From: Cristatella mucedo
Taxonomy: Eukaryota; Bryozoa; Phylactolaemata; Cristatellidae
DNA: 64,000 nucleotides
Direction of reading: 5' to 3'
NCBI GenBank assembly: GCA_009760855.2
Contig: WPIO01000006.1
Location: 2,079,001 to 2,143,000, forward strand
In this document: in pieces, positions 8,625 through 20,330 of the stretch
How the letters are laid out: the number at the start of each line of letters is the position of its first letter
Numbering within the stretch: the stretch's first letter is position 1
The notes under the pieces: model-generated
What the model was told of the DNA's origin: nothing
The model's input: the letters and a program-made list of their open reading frames with translations, nothing else
The model's database searches: none
Program-made: the position numbers and the translations under genes

Positions 8625-11310
8625 GTACGTGAAAAATAGGCTGAGTGGTAACCAAATAGCAATGCACGTTCGCATTAGTGTTTTGTGTGTGTAAATTAGC
8701 ATGCAGCTACCAGCCACGGGTTCCTTGAAGCTATCACTTTCATTCTTTTGAGCCTTTCCTGGTTAGAGTGCATCAGATATATATATAAATATATTTATAT
8801 GTATATATATATATTAGTTCTTTTATATATTAGTTCTACAGAACCAGTGACATCATGTCAGCTTTTTTAATTACCAACATTGTTTCGTAAAGTTTCAAAA
8901 ATCAAAGAGTTCACAGATCGTATAGGCTGCATGTATTTAACACTGCAAACTCAGCCTCATTTTCGAAGTATTGGATTACGTATGAGGCTTTGTTATGCAA
9001 ACACCAGAGTAAAATGGGCGATTTTGTGCTTGCGAACTAATTCACTGTTAAACACAGCCTGCCTGGCTTCGGGGCCCGTTTGAATAACCGAGGCTGTAAT
9101 ATAAGAAAAGATTGTTTTTGTAAAAGCTAAAAACCAAGAGCCTTATACTCTGTAAGTTACGGAACGAATTAGACCGGACACAGTGCAATGGCATCTTATA
9201 ATGATTTGATCGGGACTACCCTAAGACACGCGACTGACATGAACGCCGCCCCCCCCCCCCAGAGGTGGAAGGGGTTCAGGGTAGTGCAACTCGGGTCGGG
9301 GCATGCCGCCAGCTATGATAGGACGGCTTGGCTAAATGTCAAGGCTCAACCATCCCTTTGAACAAGTTACCCCAACGAATTCTGTGCATAGTCCCAGGTG
9401 GCGTCGCTCTCACCTTGAGACGAGTCTGGCGGAGTGAATGACTCTGTAAAATCACTTTCTAGCCTCAGATACAGCGACGCACCCACACTCTTTACGTCAG
9501 AAGTGACTGCAGGTAAATGGTAGCTGAAAGTATCAAGGATTGAGTTCTAAAGGGCTGATCATGGCAAGATCTATCCGCCGAGGGAGGAGGGAGCCTACAT
9601 TCCTCGCGATCCTTGAAGCACAAAAGCGATGTGCTAAATTTCATCAGGATATTCTAATAAGTCCAATACCGCAGAGTAGGCTAAATCGCTCTCTCTAATC
9701 TAAAATTCTACTTAATATAATAATATAATTCATTTTTATAGCGCCCCAAGAGAACTTGATCTCTATTCAGGTGGTTCACATGTATGCCTCGGGGCCCGAA
9801 CCCACGACCTCAGTCAGATCTTGGTCTCTGGGGCGAGCACCATAACCGCTAGACCAGACCAGCTCGGCTATGTCAATCTATCTAAATCGTTGTAAATCTA
9901 ATTTTCTGGCTACAAGCAGCTGTATCGCAGCTGCGATTCGAATTCGTGTACCACGCTCGTACTAAAGCTGAATAAATGCTTCTGCGAAATAAAAACAGCA
10001 CGCGTGTAGCAGCAACTATACCCGTTTCGGCCACGCCTCCCATTTTAGCTCGAGGCATCGCCGTCGTGATATGACGCGAAGAGCGAGCCAGTACCGTTGG
10101 CTACAATTTTCGCCTTGTCTAAGCTAGGGTTTTATTTTCATGTCTACAAGTGTGCGTATCTTGGTCTTTTACTTTCGAGAGCGCTTCCCCCCCCCCAGAG
10201 TACGATGCTCGAACGGCTCTACAGCTTGACCTTCCAGCCTTGACCTGCCTTAACCTTGACCGTCGCTGAATTAACGAGAAAATGTTAAGTCGGTCTTTGT
10301 CGCGTTTTGTCCGTCCTTTCGTCCTGCAATTGCTCTGTGCGACTTTATTTTTTTTTTTAGCTCCGTCGACTTCGATAGTCATGGCATTTTTGGCGGCGGC
10401 CGATCTCTCGGTGATGGTAATCGAGTTTCTCGTTCACTACGTCAGCTACTACTGGCGCTGGTTCGTGGTATTCCACAGCGGCTTAGGGTGCGGGATCGCG
10501 TACATGTTCCAAGCGGCGGCCATCACAACGTCGGCTTGGTACCTGACGGCAATGACGATCGAGCGCGCGGTCGTCGTGTGCTTTCCCATGCACGCCAGGT
10601 CGGTGTGCACGCAGAAGATGGTCGTGTGCGCGTGCGCAGCCGTGCCCGCCGCCCTGCTCGCCGCCTACGGCTATCTGGCCGGGCAGTTTGTCGTCGTCGA
10701 GCACCAAGACTACACGTATTGCATAACGGCGCGAGACGTCGGCGCCGACTTCACGGTGGCAACGACCGTAGTGTGGAACACGCTGTACTTCTTCGCGCCG
10801 GCGACGCTGATCGTCGTCCTTAACATCTGCATAGTGCACCGACTGCGGCTCGCTGCGGCGATGCAGCGAGACGGCGTCCGAGCGCCGGCTGACGACGGCG
10901 GCCCTAGGGCGGGCGGCGGGGGCAAGTGGGCGACGGCCAGCGTTCGGAACGGCAATGCGGTGCGAACGAGGAACCTTAGGAAGGCCAGCACGCTCGTGGT
11001 CTTGGCGTCCGTCACGTTCGTGGTTCTGATGATTCCTCGCGGCGTCAGCGTGTGCCTGTCGCTCCGAAGCGATTACAAGTACGCGAGCGGTAGTCACGCC
11101 GTGCTGGACAGCGTGACGTACAACCTGCAGTACTTGAACCACACTGCCAACTTCTTCGTCTACTTCATAGCGAACGCGACCTTCCGAAGAGTCTTAAAGC
11201 GGTGCCTGCTGCAGGCAGCCAGCAAGATGCCAAGATGGCGGAGAGGCGTCGGCGGCACGAGTTTAATTACGGTGTCCACAGCAATCAGCGGGAGCGGATC
11301 GTTACGTTAA
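8429..11310 (+). CDS. class A (rhodopsin-family) GPCR, peptide-receptor-like
   Basis: A complete two-exon gene: 8429-8624 joined to 10361-11310, giving 381 aa. The 1.74-kb intron has donor GTACGT and a long T-tract acceptor. It is phase 1 and falls in the first intracellular loop. TM1 carries SNSLILVVL (N52 = N1.50), TM2 has LAAAD (D80 = D2.50), and TM3 starts near C109. The DRY position reads ERA (133-135). C186 in loop 2 can pair with C109. Loop 3 is basic and Gly-rich. TM6 has VLMIPRG in place of a CWxP motif, and TM7 reads HTANFFVYF (326-334) in place of NPxxY. The tail is basic with a Ser/Thr-rich end. A plasma-membrane receptor for an unknown, probably peptide, ligand. The layout recalls FMRFamide/GPR139-type receptors, but I cannot assign an orthologue. 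The 219-aa frame antisense to exon 2 is a shadow. Confidence 0.9.
9733..9875 (-). repeat. SINE-2 copy in GPCR intron
   Basis: A tRNA-derived SINE on the minus strand. It has the AGAACTTGATCTCT tail complement near 9750, the B-box-like GGGCCCGAACCCACGAC near 9790-9810, and the ACCGCTAGACCA A-box side near 9845. AT-rich (TAATAT) sequence adjoins its 3' end. Confidence 0.8.
10361..11310 (+). CDS. GPCR exon 2 (TM2 to C-terminus)
   Basis: The acceptor follows a run of T bases and AG at 10359-10360. The frame stays open through TM2-TM7 to TAA at 11308-11310. An upstream ATG at 10282 is in the same frame but lies in the intron; starting there would lose TM1. Confidence 0.9.
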
Positions 11311-12750
11311 TGACTCCTCGATCGATGGACGCCCTCTGGCGGAGGCGCGAGTGAGCCTCGGGGCTTTTGGGCTCTGCTAATGAAAGTGCACCATTCGAAG
11401 TCAACAAATCACTCGAGGAAGATTGCTGTTGCAAAAGTATGCCGCCAGCCAATATTTCGCCTTAATACGGGCACGTCTCTTGTATCGGGATTGCGCTCGT
11501 CGGAATTTGCTCTGAATACGTACGTTCGAGCTTCGACTTCCGAAAGAAGCAGCAGCAATGAAACATAAGGAGCGGACAGACAAAAAAACTACTGAGAAGC
11601 TGAGACATGCTCGGCTGAGACTCCGGTCAATTGCTCCGATGGTAAACATTATATGCAGGGTATCTATACCTCCTCCAGCGTTCTCTGCTCTTTCTTCAAA
11701 TACTCGGAGATTGCAGTTTTCCTTCGTCCAAACTTTTCGCGCTTTCGTTAAATTCCGCAGCCACAACATTCAATTGCTCCGTCGCCAGTAGCCATCAGCG
11801 AAAGTGCAGAATAAAAGCGTACATTTGTTGCAAGAGAGCTTCGCTACTGAATACAACTGCGGTACCCGATTCCTATGACCGACGGGGTCATACTCAGAAA
11901 CCCTTCTTTACTATTTATTGCTCTTCAATGTATACCGTCAACCGCTATAACATGCTTGGCTCGTCAGTAAGTCCGTCGCAGTCATTGGCGTCATGCCTAT
12001 ATTATGTCTCTTAAGATATTTATTGTACTTCTACTTTAGTTCGGCTATGACGGGCGTCGTATCAAACGGTATAAGATAATTTGCTAATTCGCATATGCCT
12101 CCTGCTACAACTCTACACTAACACAGTTAAAAATAAACCTGCTTTCTGCACCTGCCTTTGGTAAGCGTAGGGTAGGATGTGCATGATTAGGATACGCCTG
12201 TGCGTGAATAATCACGGGGGCTAACTACGTAGTTGATATAAGTATAAAGATGGTCAGATCACCTCCAGATTTCATCAAAACGTTCCATGCACGCAACTCA
12301 ATGCGCCGATTCGTTACCCAGTGATCAAGGAAAGATTTCATAACATTCGTTTGTGTTCGTTTTTTATAAGACAATTGCTTAATATAATTTCGAATGACGC
12401 ATGTTTTAGTTTTTCCTCAAATACAAATTGTATTCCGTTAGCAAAGAACTCGAAGCTTGTCAGTCAGTGGGGTGGGCTCACTAGCTGCGTCAGCTGACAC
12501 TCAGGCCCACATTCCAAAGTAAAGTTGCATTTTTGCATGAACTTTTATGGGTGCAGGCTAAAACCTGTGATTTCCACCTGCCGTTGTGGACCTGCGAGTT
12601 TTCACAGCAATGAGTTCGGGAAAAATGAAGGAAAGATAGCAGAATGTAAGCTTAAACTTATCGCAGCCAACAACGAGAAAAGCAAGCAACGAAGGAAGCC
12701 TCTCAGCGACTAAACTCAGCTGCCTAAACTCAACAGAATGTAGTGTAACT
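11311..12750. other. GPCR 3' flank, no further gene seen
   Basis: This holds the 3' untranslated region and AT-rich flank. Open frames at 11380-11791 overlap on both strands and show no domain. Confidence 0.4.
11810..11815 (+). terminator. candidate polyadenylation signal for the GPCR gene
   Basis: AATAAA about 500 bp after the GPCR stop codon, followed within 25 bases by a T/G-rich stretch. Only the hexamer is seen; use is inferred. Confidence 0.4.
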
Positions 12751-12889
12751 CACAGAATGTAATGTATTGTAACTAATGTATCTCCGTCTGTAACTCCACA
12801 AACCTCGCATACGAAAAACGCTACAATACGAAGAGACTAAATAGAAAGCCCAGGAGATAAGATGTATGCACTTCAATATCAATATTGTA

Positions 12890-12952
12890 GTTTTAATAAT
12901 AATACTAATAATGCAGTTGATATAGTGCCCTCAGAGAACTCTTTCTCTTTCG
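12890..12952 (-). repeat. LINE-B 3' tail remnant
   Basis: An (AAT)n run followed by TAGTGCCCTCAGAGAACTC, the complement of the LINE-B tail. It is broken by the LINE-A fragment that starts right after it. Confidence 0.7.
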
Positions 12953-12954
12953 AA

Positions 12955-13505
12955 GTTCCATGCTTTTGAGCACCTGTCTCCTTTGCTAAAAGAGCTAGGA
13001 TGGATACCGATTGAGCAACGGACACAAAGCAAAGTTCTTAGGCTGACCCACAAAGCCTGCCACGTCTTGGCTCCTTCTTACCTAGCTGAACTGCTGCACC
13101 AGTTTCAGCCTGTTCGCGCCCTCAGGTCCTGTGTGGACAAAAAATTAGCTGTCAATTCCTCTGCTTAAAGACCGATGGCGACAGAAGCTTTAGCTCTGCA
13201 GGTCCTAGACTGTGGAACTCGCTTCCACAATTCTTACGCAACGACAACTACTCTCCAACTGCCGACTATGGCACATCTTTTTCAGCGGTCCTGAACTGCT
13301 ACTTCTATGCTACTCACTACCTCAACTGCTCTCCTGACTCTGCTATGCTTCCCATTTTCTCTTTGTTGCGTGAGACAAAGTCTGTTGGCTGCGGAATGCG
13401 TACCGAAAGCCGCCTAGGCCGTGAGTGCCCTATACAAAACTCTCCTGCGTAACGCCCACATAGTCTTTATGGCTTTTTGGAGTTACAGACGGAGATACAT
13501 ACATA
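12955..13505 (+). repeat. LINE-A 3' fragment
   Basis: It encodes the LINE-A C-terminus with frameshifts (KELGWIPIEQRTQSKVLRLT, then the LAELLHQFQPVRALRSC block and LWNSLPQFL) and ends in GGAGTTACAGACGGAGATAC plus ATAC repeats. A short inverted piece of the same tail lies at 12755-12800. Confidence 0.85.
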
Positions 13506-13714
13506 CATGACAGATATATTTCGTGCAGATTTAACAGGAGATATGCTGGAAGATCCGATTTTGAGCGATAGCCTTTGCAATTTCTGAATCACATTTGGTT
13601 TGCTCATAACCGGACAGAAGGCCGGGCTCAACCGCTAGACTAATCGTACCACTAGGTCAGCAGACACTAAGGCCCACACTGTAATGCAACACAGCCATAG
13701 ATTAGCCTGTATAT

Positions 13715-13850
13715 CCGTACTTGTTAAAGCGAGAAAGTCCGCCCATCCTTCCGTCATGCTACACTTCCGTCACGCAGTAAGATGGCGACCAGTACCTCCG
13801 GGTGTGGCGTGTAATAGACATGTAGTTCTATACGACTCAACGAAGTAAGT
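13715..13850 (+). repeat. dispersed repeat R2, copy 1
   Basis: It shares AAAGCGAGAAAGTCCG, a CCGTCATGC block, a GTAAGATGGCG-like block and GTGTAATAGACATGT with the copy at 42455-42600. No coding sequence or terminal repeat is recognised. Confidence 0.6.
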
Positions 13851-13866
13851 CCACAGGCAGTGAGAT

Positions 13867-14080
13867 ATGTGTGTGTGTGTGAGTGTGTGTGAGTGTGTGT
13901 GTGTATCGGTGTGTGTCGGTGTGTGTGTCTCTGTGTGTGTAAGTGTGCGTGTGCGTGCACCTGTGTGAGCGTGCGTGTGAGCGTGCGTCTGTGTGTGAGT
14001 GTGTTTGTGAGAGCGCGCGCGCGTGTGTGTGTGTGTTTGCGAGAGCGCGCGCGCGTGTGTGTGTGTGTTTGTGAGAGCGC

Positions 14081-14112
<32 letters not shown>

Positions 14113-14125
14113 TTGTGTATACACA
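13867..14125 (+). repeat. (GT)n-rich microsatellite, about 260 bp
   Basis: Imperfect GT/GC repeats include a repeated sub-block of GAGAGCGCGCGCGCGTGTG type, present three times with variation. All long frames here (Thr/His or Cys/Val rich) are artefacts of the dinucleotide repeat. Confidence 0.95.
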
Positions 14126-14404
14126 CAATACATTTGGCTAAGTGATATTCCGGGACGTTTGGCGTTCGGCTGGGCTTTTAACGTAAATCGCACGGTTCGA
14201 CCTCGCCACTTGTGATTGATCCGACCCAGATCAAGTTTAAATCAATTCTCTCATTGGGCCTTTTCTACTGCGAAAGTCCCTAGTTATCAGCCAGGATCCG
14301 AGCCAAAGTAAGCATCCCAATGATGCTTGCTTGACTGTGGCCCGTTCCGGGCGAAAATTATTTCATCGTCCAGCCGCTTGGCGGATGACCTCCTGTTGGT
14401 CTTT

Positions 14405-14505
14405 GTTTTGAAGTTACCGTGTGGTTTCATTTAATTGATGACACTGCTCCTGATCGTTGTACGAGTGGGCTGTGACACTCGATGTGGTAGGTTGTCGAAG
14501 ATGCA
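14405..14505 (+). repeat. dispersed repeat R1, copy 1
   Basis: It matches 17645-17735 in the same direction. The shared core is TTTAATTGATG near 14430 and GACACTCGATGTGG near 14474-14487. The two copies flank the large LINE-A. Confidence 0.65.
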
Positions 14506-15409
14506 GCGACGGCGGCGGTGGCGGACCGCTGGTGCACCCTGCTTGAGTAGTTTGGACTCGAGTTACGTCACGCAATAGGTATGCTCTCTATTCGCCGGTC
14601 GCTGAAGGCGTATTGGCAACAGCTTGGTGCCAAACGGCAATTTCGAACAAATACATTCCTCCAACAGAACGACGTAATTTGCTGCCATCACCTCATCGGG
14701 AATTTAAAGAAGACACTTTCAAGCTGCACTGTCTTGAATGCCGAAACCAGGGCAGTCTTGACAGCTCAATCAGTAATCAGCTACTGGAGTGGTAGCTGGA
14801 GAGGTTTCGGCGTTGCAACTCGCTTGACGCAGAACTCTTCGGCGTTCAGTCTCTCGACGGATAGCCCCCAATTGCACTTTATATAAAAATACTCGTCAAC
14901 TTTCTCTTCGGTTGCTTTTGAACATCCTGGTATTACTTGTCTCAAACAACCACTTTGAGAGCGCACAAAAACCGCTTGCGAACAGAGATAGATACCCATG
15001 TTTTTGCACCCTAATCTCACTTTAAGCCTCAGTGTTGGCTAGCTTCCCAATACGAGCTCTTACGCCATCAATCAGTGTCATTAACCCGGCTTTCTCCCAA
15101 GAACTTCACACCAAGAGCCTCCAGTTCCCTCCTGAAGCTTCAGCTGAACGAGCAGTCACCTCTTTCTCACCTGCATCCGGTGACCCTTTGTATTCATGTA
15201 TGCTCACTACAGATACATGCTCTGTCAGCGACTCTCACGCTACGATAATTCACTAGGCAAGCTAATAAGCAGACCGGTAGCTAGCGTCGCTGCTGAGGGC
15301 CGCACCGTCCCGTACCTCGCTGCACCGGCTGGCACATTTTCAGCTGATGACTTTAAGTCTGTTTACTAGTCTATCCGTAATACAGCGTCATAGCGTCGGT
15401 CGAATCAAC

Positions 15410-17545
15410 ACAGTTACATAAAAATATCAAAATGGTCTGAGGCCATTGAATTCTGTTCGTGGGTTTTATAATCTACTAGAGTAGTTTTAATTTCAAAGAC
15501 TTCCTTCGAGTTTACACCCGAAAGCTTAAAAAAGCCAGGGCTTCTTTTTTTATCCGAAAGCTGAATTCCTGCCAGTCGGACCCTAAACAGGTTTATAAGC
15601 CAGTAAACCATACACTGGCCAATCCTGAGAGGTTTGACTACCCAGATATTAAGGACTCAGCAGAACATTTTTCAGCATTCTTTACTGAAACAATTATACA
15701 CATTCGTACCTCTATTAAGCACCTCCAACTAAAGCAATCGCGGTTCCACAACCAGTGACCTTCCTTACAAGGTTCTCCGAGGTTTCTGCATGCGATGTGG
15801 CTACCTTAATAAGGTCAAGCAAAAAGAGCTCGTCTCCTGAAGACCATATACCTTCATCTCTGTGTTCTTCACTGGCAGCCCAACTTAGCCCTGCCATAAC
15901 CAAGATTTGTAATGCCTCTCTGGGGAAAGGGGTCGTCCCCAAGTCCTTCAAATCTGCAATCATTAGACCCATACTCTAAAAGCCTGGATTAGACACAGAG
16001 GTCCTAGCAAACTATCGCTCAGTTTCCCTTCTTCCTTTCTTGTCAAAGATTCTTGAAAGAATTGTTGCTAAGAAGCTGGTTGAACATATTGAAAAGAATG
16101 AAATGTCAAAAACATTTCAATCAGGATTCAAGAGGCGGCACTCCACTGAAACTGCTCTCCTCCGTGTTAACAATGACATTCTACGTGGCCACGACGACGG
16201 GAATGTCACTGTCCTAGCTCTGCTAGATCTGTCTGCTGCCTTCTACACCACTGATCACGATGTTCTGCTTGAACGATTGAGAACAACGATCGGTCTGGCA
16301 GACGAAGCACTGGCATGGTTTAAATCGTACTTGTCTGATCGTGTTCATTCCGTGTCGTGTGGCGGTCAGCTCTCACACACGAGAAGGGTCACCTGTTGAG
16401 TCCCTCAAGGATCTGTACTCGGTCCCTTGCTGTTCTCCATTTATATATAACCTCTGGGAAAAGTGATTAAGGCCCATGAAATAGGTTATCACTTTTGTGC
16501 TGATGATACTCAGTTGTATTTGTCATTCAAACCGTCGGAATATGCTGCAGCAACTGAAAAATTGAATGCTTGCCTTACCGATGTTCGATCCTGGATGTCG
16601 GAAAACTTCCAGAAATTAAATGACGATAAAACCGAACTACTGCTCATAGGACACCCTAAGCGTGTGGCTGGATTAAAAGGCTTTGCTCTTCTAATAGGTG
16701 ATGCTGTTGTGCGACCATCACCACGTGCTCGAAATTTAGGCATCGTTTTCGAAAACTGCCTCAATTTTAAAAGCTCCATTCAGAAGACTGCTTCTGCAGC
16801 TAGCCATAACGTCCGATCCCTATCCAAGATTAGGAGCTGTCTTCCACAGTGGCTTGCACAAAATTTAACTAGCTCCTTAGTTCTGTCTCGGCTTGATTAT
16901 TATAATTCCCTTTTGGCTGGGCTACAACAGAAAGCGATTAGGCCACTGGAGCTGACAATGAATATGGCTGCAAGGCTAGTCTTCAAGTCCCAGAAGTTTG
17001 AGCACGTGTCTCCTTTGCTAAAAGAGCCAAGATGGATGCCGGTTGAGCAACGGATTCAGAGCAAGGTTCTTAGGCTGACCCACAAGGCCCCCCACGGCTT
17101 GTCTCCTTCGTACCTAGCTGAACTGCTGCACCAGTTTCAGCCTGTTCGCGCCCTCAGGTCCTGTGTGGACAATAAATTAGCTGTCACATTTCTCCGCTTA
17201 AAGACCGTTGGCGACAGAAGCTTTAGCTCTGCAGGTCCTAGACTGTGGAACTCGCTTCCACAATTCTTGCGCAACGACAACTACTCTCCTACTGCCGACT
17301 ATGGCTCATCTTTTTCAGCGGTCCTGAGCTGCTACTTCTATGCTACTCACTACCTCAACTGCTCTCCTGACTCTGCTATGCTTCCCATTTTCTCTTTGTT
17401 GCGTGAGACAAAGTCTGTTGGCTACGGAATGCGTACCGAAAGCCGCCTTGGCCATGAGTGCCCTATACAAAACTCTCCTGCGTAACGCCCACATAGTCTT
17501 TATGGCTTTTTGGAGTTACAGACGGAGATACTTACATACATACAC
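15410..17545 (+). mobile_element. LINE-A retrotransposon, nearly full reverse transcriptase, recently dead
   Basis: A CR1/L2-type (Jockey superfamily) non-LTR element that copies itself through target-primed reverse transcription. A single frame runs from 15755 to 17485, broken only by three stop codons, at 15977 (TAA), 16397 (TGA) and 16448 (TAA). Each is one base from the codon expected in the family. Upstream, 15605-15720 continues the protein in another frame (FDYPDIKDSAEHFSAFFTET), so one frameshift is present. Visible RT parts are [41 protein letters not shown] (motif C with Tyr changed to Cys), LNDDKTELL and the C-terminal LWNSLPQFL region. The end carries GGAGTTACAGACGGAGATAC and ATAC repeats. 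No endonuclease domain is recognised upstream, so it is probably 5'-truncated. Confidence 0.9.
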
Positions 17546-17644
17546 AATATAGAGCCGGATTAATTCGCTTCTACATATCAGATAATAGTAGCTATTAAGG
17601 CGCAGAGCGCTGAGGAAGCGAATGGTTAACCGGCTGAAGTGACG

Positions 17645-17735
17645 AGTATGTGGTTTCGTTTAATTGATGGCACATCCCCCGACCGCTGGACGAGTGGGCT
17701 GCGACACTCGATGTGGCATGCGGTCGGAATGTGCT
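17645..17735 (+). repeat. dispersed repeat R1, copy 2
   Basis: Same orientation and core as the copy at 14405, including GACGAGTGGGCTGCGACACT. It lies about 100 bp after the LINE-A end. Confidence 0.65.
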
Positions 17736-17739
17736 ATTA

Positions 17740-18580
17740 GTGATTGTTGCAGCAAGGGAGTCTGGTGGGCATGAGAGGGGCGAGGAGAGTCGTGCTTACC
17801 CTTGCTCCGTGAGAAGGGAAGTAAACTGGTGGCGTGAGTCGTCGGTCTGCGTTCTGTGCTGTGGGCGGCGGCAACCAAACTTCGTCGTAGCACGGAGACA
17901 TATATGCGAACAGCAGCAAAGCTTGCGTCGAGGCAAAAATTGTGTGAGAAGGCGAGTTTCACTTCGTTCGGACGTGCCGAGTATCCGAAAGAAACTATTT
18001 GCAGTCGCAGCATCTTCCCTGCAGAGCAGCCACTGCAATTTCGAAGACCTACCTGAAGTGGTCGGAGATAGGTGGGGAGGTAGTCGTACGGCGTTTTTAA
18101 TCGGCTGCAGTACTAGAACTGATCGAGTATTAACAATCCAGGAGTCGAGTACGGAGTCTCGCGAGTGTGAGTCGAGTACGGCTACTGTCTATCAATCCAC
18201 GATTCGGTGGTTTCATTGCCGTTTCTAACAGATGCCGTCACAGGACCGATAGCTTTTGTGACTCATCACATTACCTCGATTCCCAAAGTTAGGTTCGTGT
18301 GAAGCAGTTGCTAGCTATGCATCCGTTTCAAATTAGTTTAGTGTCGCGTAACTCTTATGGCACGGGTGCCAACCAACAAAACTGCTGAATTAGCAATTAA
18401 ATCTAAATCCGTAAAATGCACAAACGGAGTCGATTTTGTTAAAGGCGATGGGGTGGCCATCGAACGAGTTGCCGTTTGCAAGCACAATTAAAAATTAAAA
18501 ATAAATAAAATATTAGCTGAATCTAAACATCCTCAAGTGTATAGCGACCGATGAGCCTTAACGGCTTTCACCAAGGCTTG
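17740..18580. other. no gene seen
   Basis: A plus-strand frame of 171 aa (17713-18228) starts inside repeat R1, is Arg/Ser-rich and shows no domain. A GTCGAGTACGG duplication lies near 18140-18180. I do not call a gene. Confidence 0.4.
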
Positions 18581-18584
18581 CAGT

Positions 18585-18685
18585 TGGTAACAAAGGATCG
18601 CCCACTGTAGGATTCGAACCCACAACATTGGTCGTGAAAAGCGAGCACCTTACCTCTTGATGGCTATCACGGCCCAGTACATTGG
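18585..18685 (-). repeat. SINE-1 partial copy
   Basis: The minus strand has the SINE-1 head: the complement of the B box (GGATTCGAACCCACAAC near 18610) and the AGCACCTTACC segment. The tail is missing. Confidence 0.7.
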
Positions 18686-19290
18686 CCGACGTGAGTTTTC
18701 CGCCATAGCGTAACATTTCACTAGTGGCTTTTTTCGAACTCACAAAAATTGTCCTCGATCGCTTAACTTGTCTCAAGTCTTGTCTCAAATCGCAGTTCCT
18801 TAAGAAAATCGTCTTTGTCTCTTGATTCCCCTCACCCAAACCTTCGGAATATACATTTCGAGCTAAGCAAGTGGAGCTAGGCAAATCAGTTAATGCCGCG
18901 AGACCATCAGCAGCGAGACATCATTGAATGTTTTTGTAACCAATCCACTCGATCATAGCACTTTAAGTCACGACTGCATGTTTCAAGTGGGATCATCATT
19001 ACGGCCTCGTAGTCACCAGCCAAGCGACCAATTTAAATCTGCTTAGATCTAGAATTAACCTCGAATGATGTTTCCTGTTTGGCACCCCCTCAAATTGCGT
19101 CCTTTCCGAGTTAGATGGCAAGCTGCTGCTCTGCCTGCCCAGTCTATATTGAAAAGTTACCGATTGTCTTTTGATAATAAACACACTATATAACTATAGT
19201 AGTAAAGAGAAGGTAAAAGTAGGTAGAGAAATTAAATTATAGTCCTGGTCTCAGCCATAGCTATCAATATTACTCGAGGTTGAAGGTAAT
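18686..19290. other. no gene seen
   Basis: AT-rich sequence with short unrelated frames. No recognised repeat. Confidence 0.4.
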
Positions 19291-19292
19291 AA

Positions 19293-19395
19293 TAACAATA
19301 TAATAATAATTCACTTGATAAAGCGCCCTCAGAGAACTTAATCTCTCTCTAGGCGCTTTACATTTGCTGTAAAGTGAAATGCAATTGGGTAGTTA
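19293..19395 (-). repeat. LINE-B 3' tail
   Basis: (AAT)n, then TTCACTTGATAAAGCGCCCT and TAGGCGCTTTACATTTGCTG, the complement of the LINE-B tail. It is 5'-truncated to about 100 bp. Confidence 0.85.
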
Positions 19396-19591
19396 AGAAG
19401 AAAATACTAACGATCAGCATTCATCTTTCTATAGCTGGGCTATATGTTGCCTCTGTTCATGTGGGGGTAAAAGAATTGACTAACTGTCTCAGCTCATGCA
19501 AACATAGCACATGGCTGAGCAGCTAAATGATCTCGGGACGAGCTTTATTGAATAGAGTTGGTGCGCAAAGTTGGCGATAGCAACAATAATA

Positions 19592-19721
19592 ATAATATAA
19601 TATAATTCATTTATATAGCACCCACAGAGAACTTGGTCTCTATTCAGGCGCTTCACATATGCCTCGGGGCTCTAGCCCACGACCCAAGCCAAACCTTGGT
19701 CGGGGCGAGCACCTTATCCGC
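19592..19721 (-). repeat. SINE-2 copy
   Basis: ATTCATTTATATAGCACCC tail complement, AGAACTTGGTCTCTATTCAG, and a B-box-like GGGGCTCTAGCCCACGACC. It abuts a SINE-1 in the other orientation. Confidence 0.85.
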
Positions 19722-19895
19722 TACTAGGTAAGGCGGTTTCTTTCACGACCTCGGTCCTGAGGTTGTGGGTTTGATTCCTGCAGTGGGCGACTCTTTATTG
19801 CCATTGCAAGCGGTGGTGATAGCCGTTAAGGATCTTCTGTCGCTATATAAAAAGAGACTGTTTAATCAGCTAGGATTTATTATTTATTTATTTAG
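19722..19895 (+). repeat. SINE-1 copy
   Basis: A tRNA-derived head (TAGGTAAGGCGG, B box GTGGGTTTGATTCCTGC), a body with GCAAGCGGTGGTGATAGCCG, and a tail TTTAATCAGCTAGGATTTAT followed by (ATTT)n. Confidence 0.85.
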
Positions 19896-20145
19896 AGTAT
19901 TCCAAGACTATTAGATGGAAGTATGTAGAGCATTTCATGGAACTGGAAGTACCTCGCCCGATTGCATTTCGCTGTTGCATTGGCTTTGGGCGTAGCTTTT
20001 CGGTAGGTCATGAATGTATCTCCCGCCTTCAGGGCTGAGGTCACTCCTAAATTCGCAGCAAAATACCGTGAGCGAAGCCTGCTTGTTTATCGCTTCGGTG
20101 TCAAATCGCAATCAAATTAATTGATGCTACACTCTCGGGGCCCCA

Positions 20146-20330
20146 GGTCTTCGGCTCCAGGGGTAGAGCGCTCGCTCTTCATGACCCTTCAGCACTGGGT
20201 CCTGCTATGTATGGCCTATTCTTGATTGTCGCCTGCCATTGCCTCGGCGGTGGCCATAGCCGCAAGGCTCTTATGCCGCTGCTCCAATTAGGCTGTTCAA
20301 TCAGTCGAACTTTTTTTTTTTACTTAGAAT
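20146..20330 (+). repeat. diverged SINE-1 relative
   Basis: A tRNA-like head (GGGGTAGAGCGCTCGCTCTT, CACTGGGTCCTGC), then GGCGGTGGCCATAGCCGCAAG and a TTAGGCTGTTCAATCAG tail ending in a T run. The body and tail parallel SINE-1 but the head differs. Confidence 0.6.

Noticed and set aside
10483-11142. 219-aa minus-strand frame
   Set aside because: Antisense to GPCR exon 2 and His/Arg-rich from the GC-rich complement; no domain.
13754-14193. Three overlapping Thr/His/Ala-rich frames and a Cys/Val-rich frame
   Set aside because: Translations of the (GT)n microsatellite.
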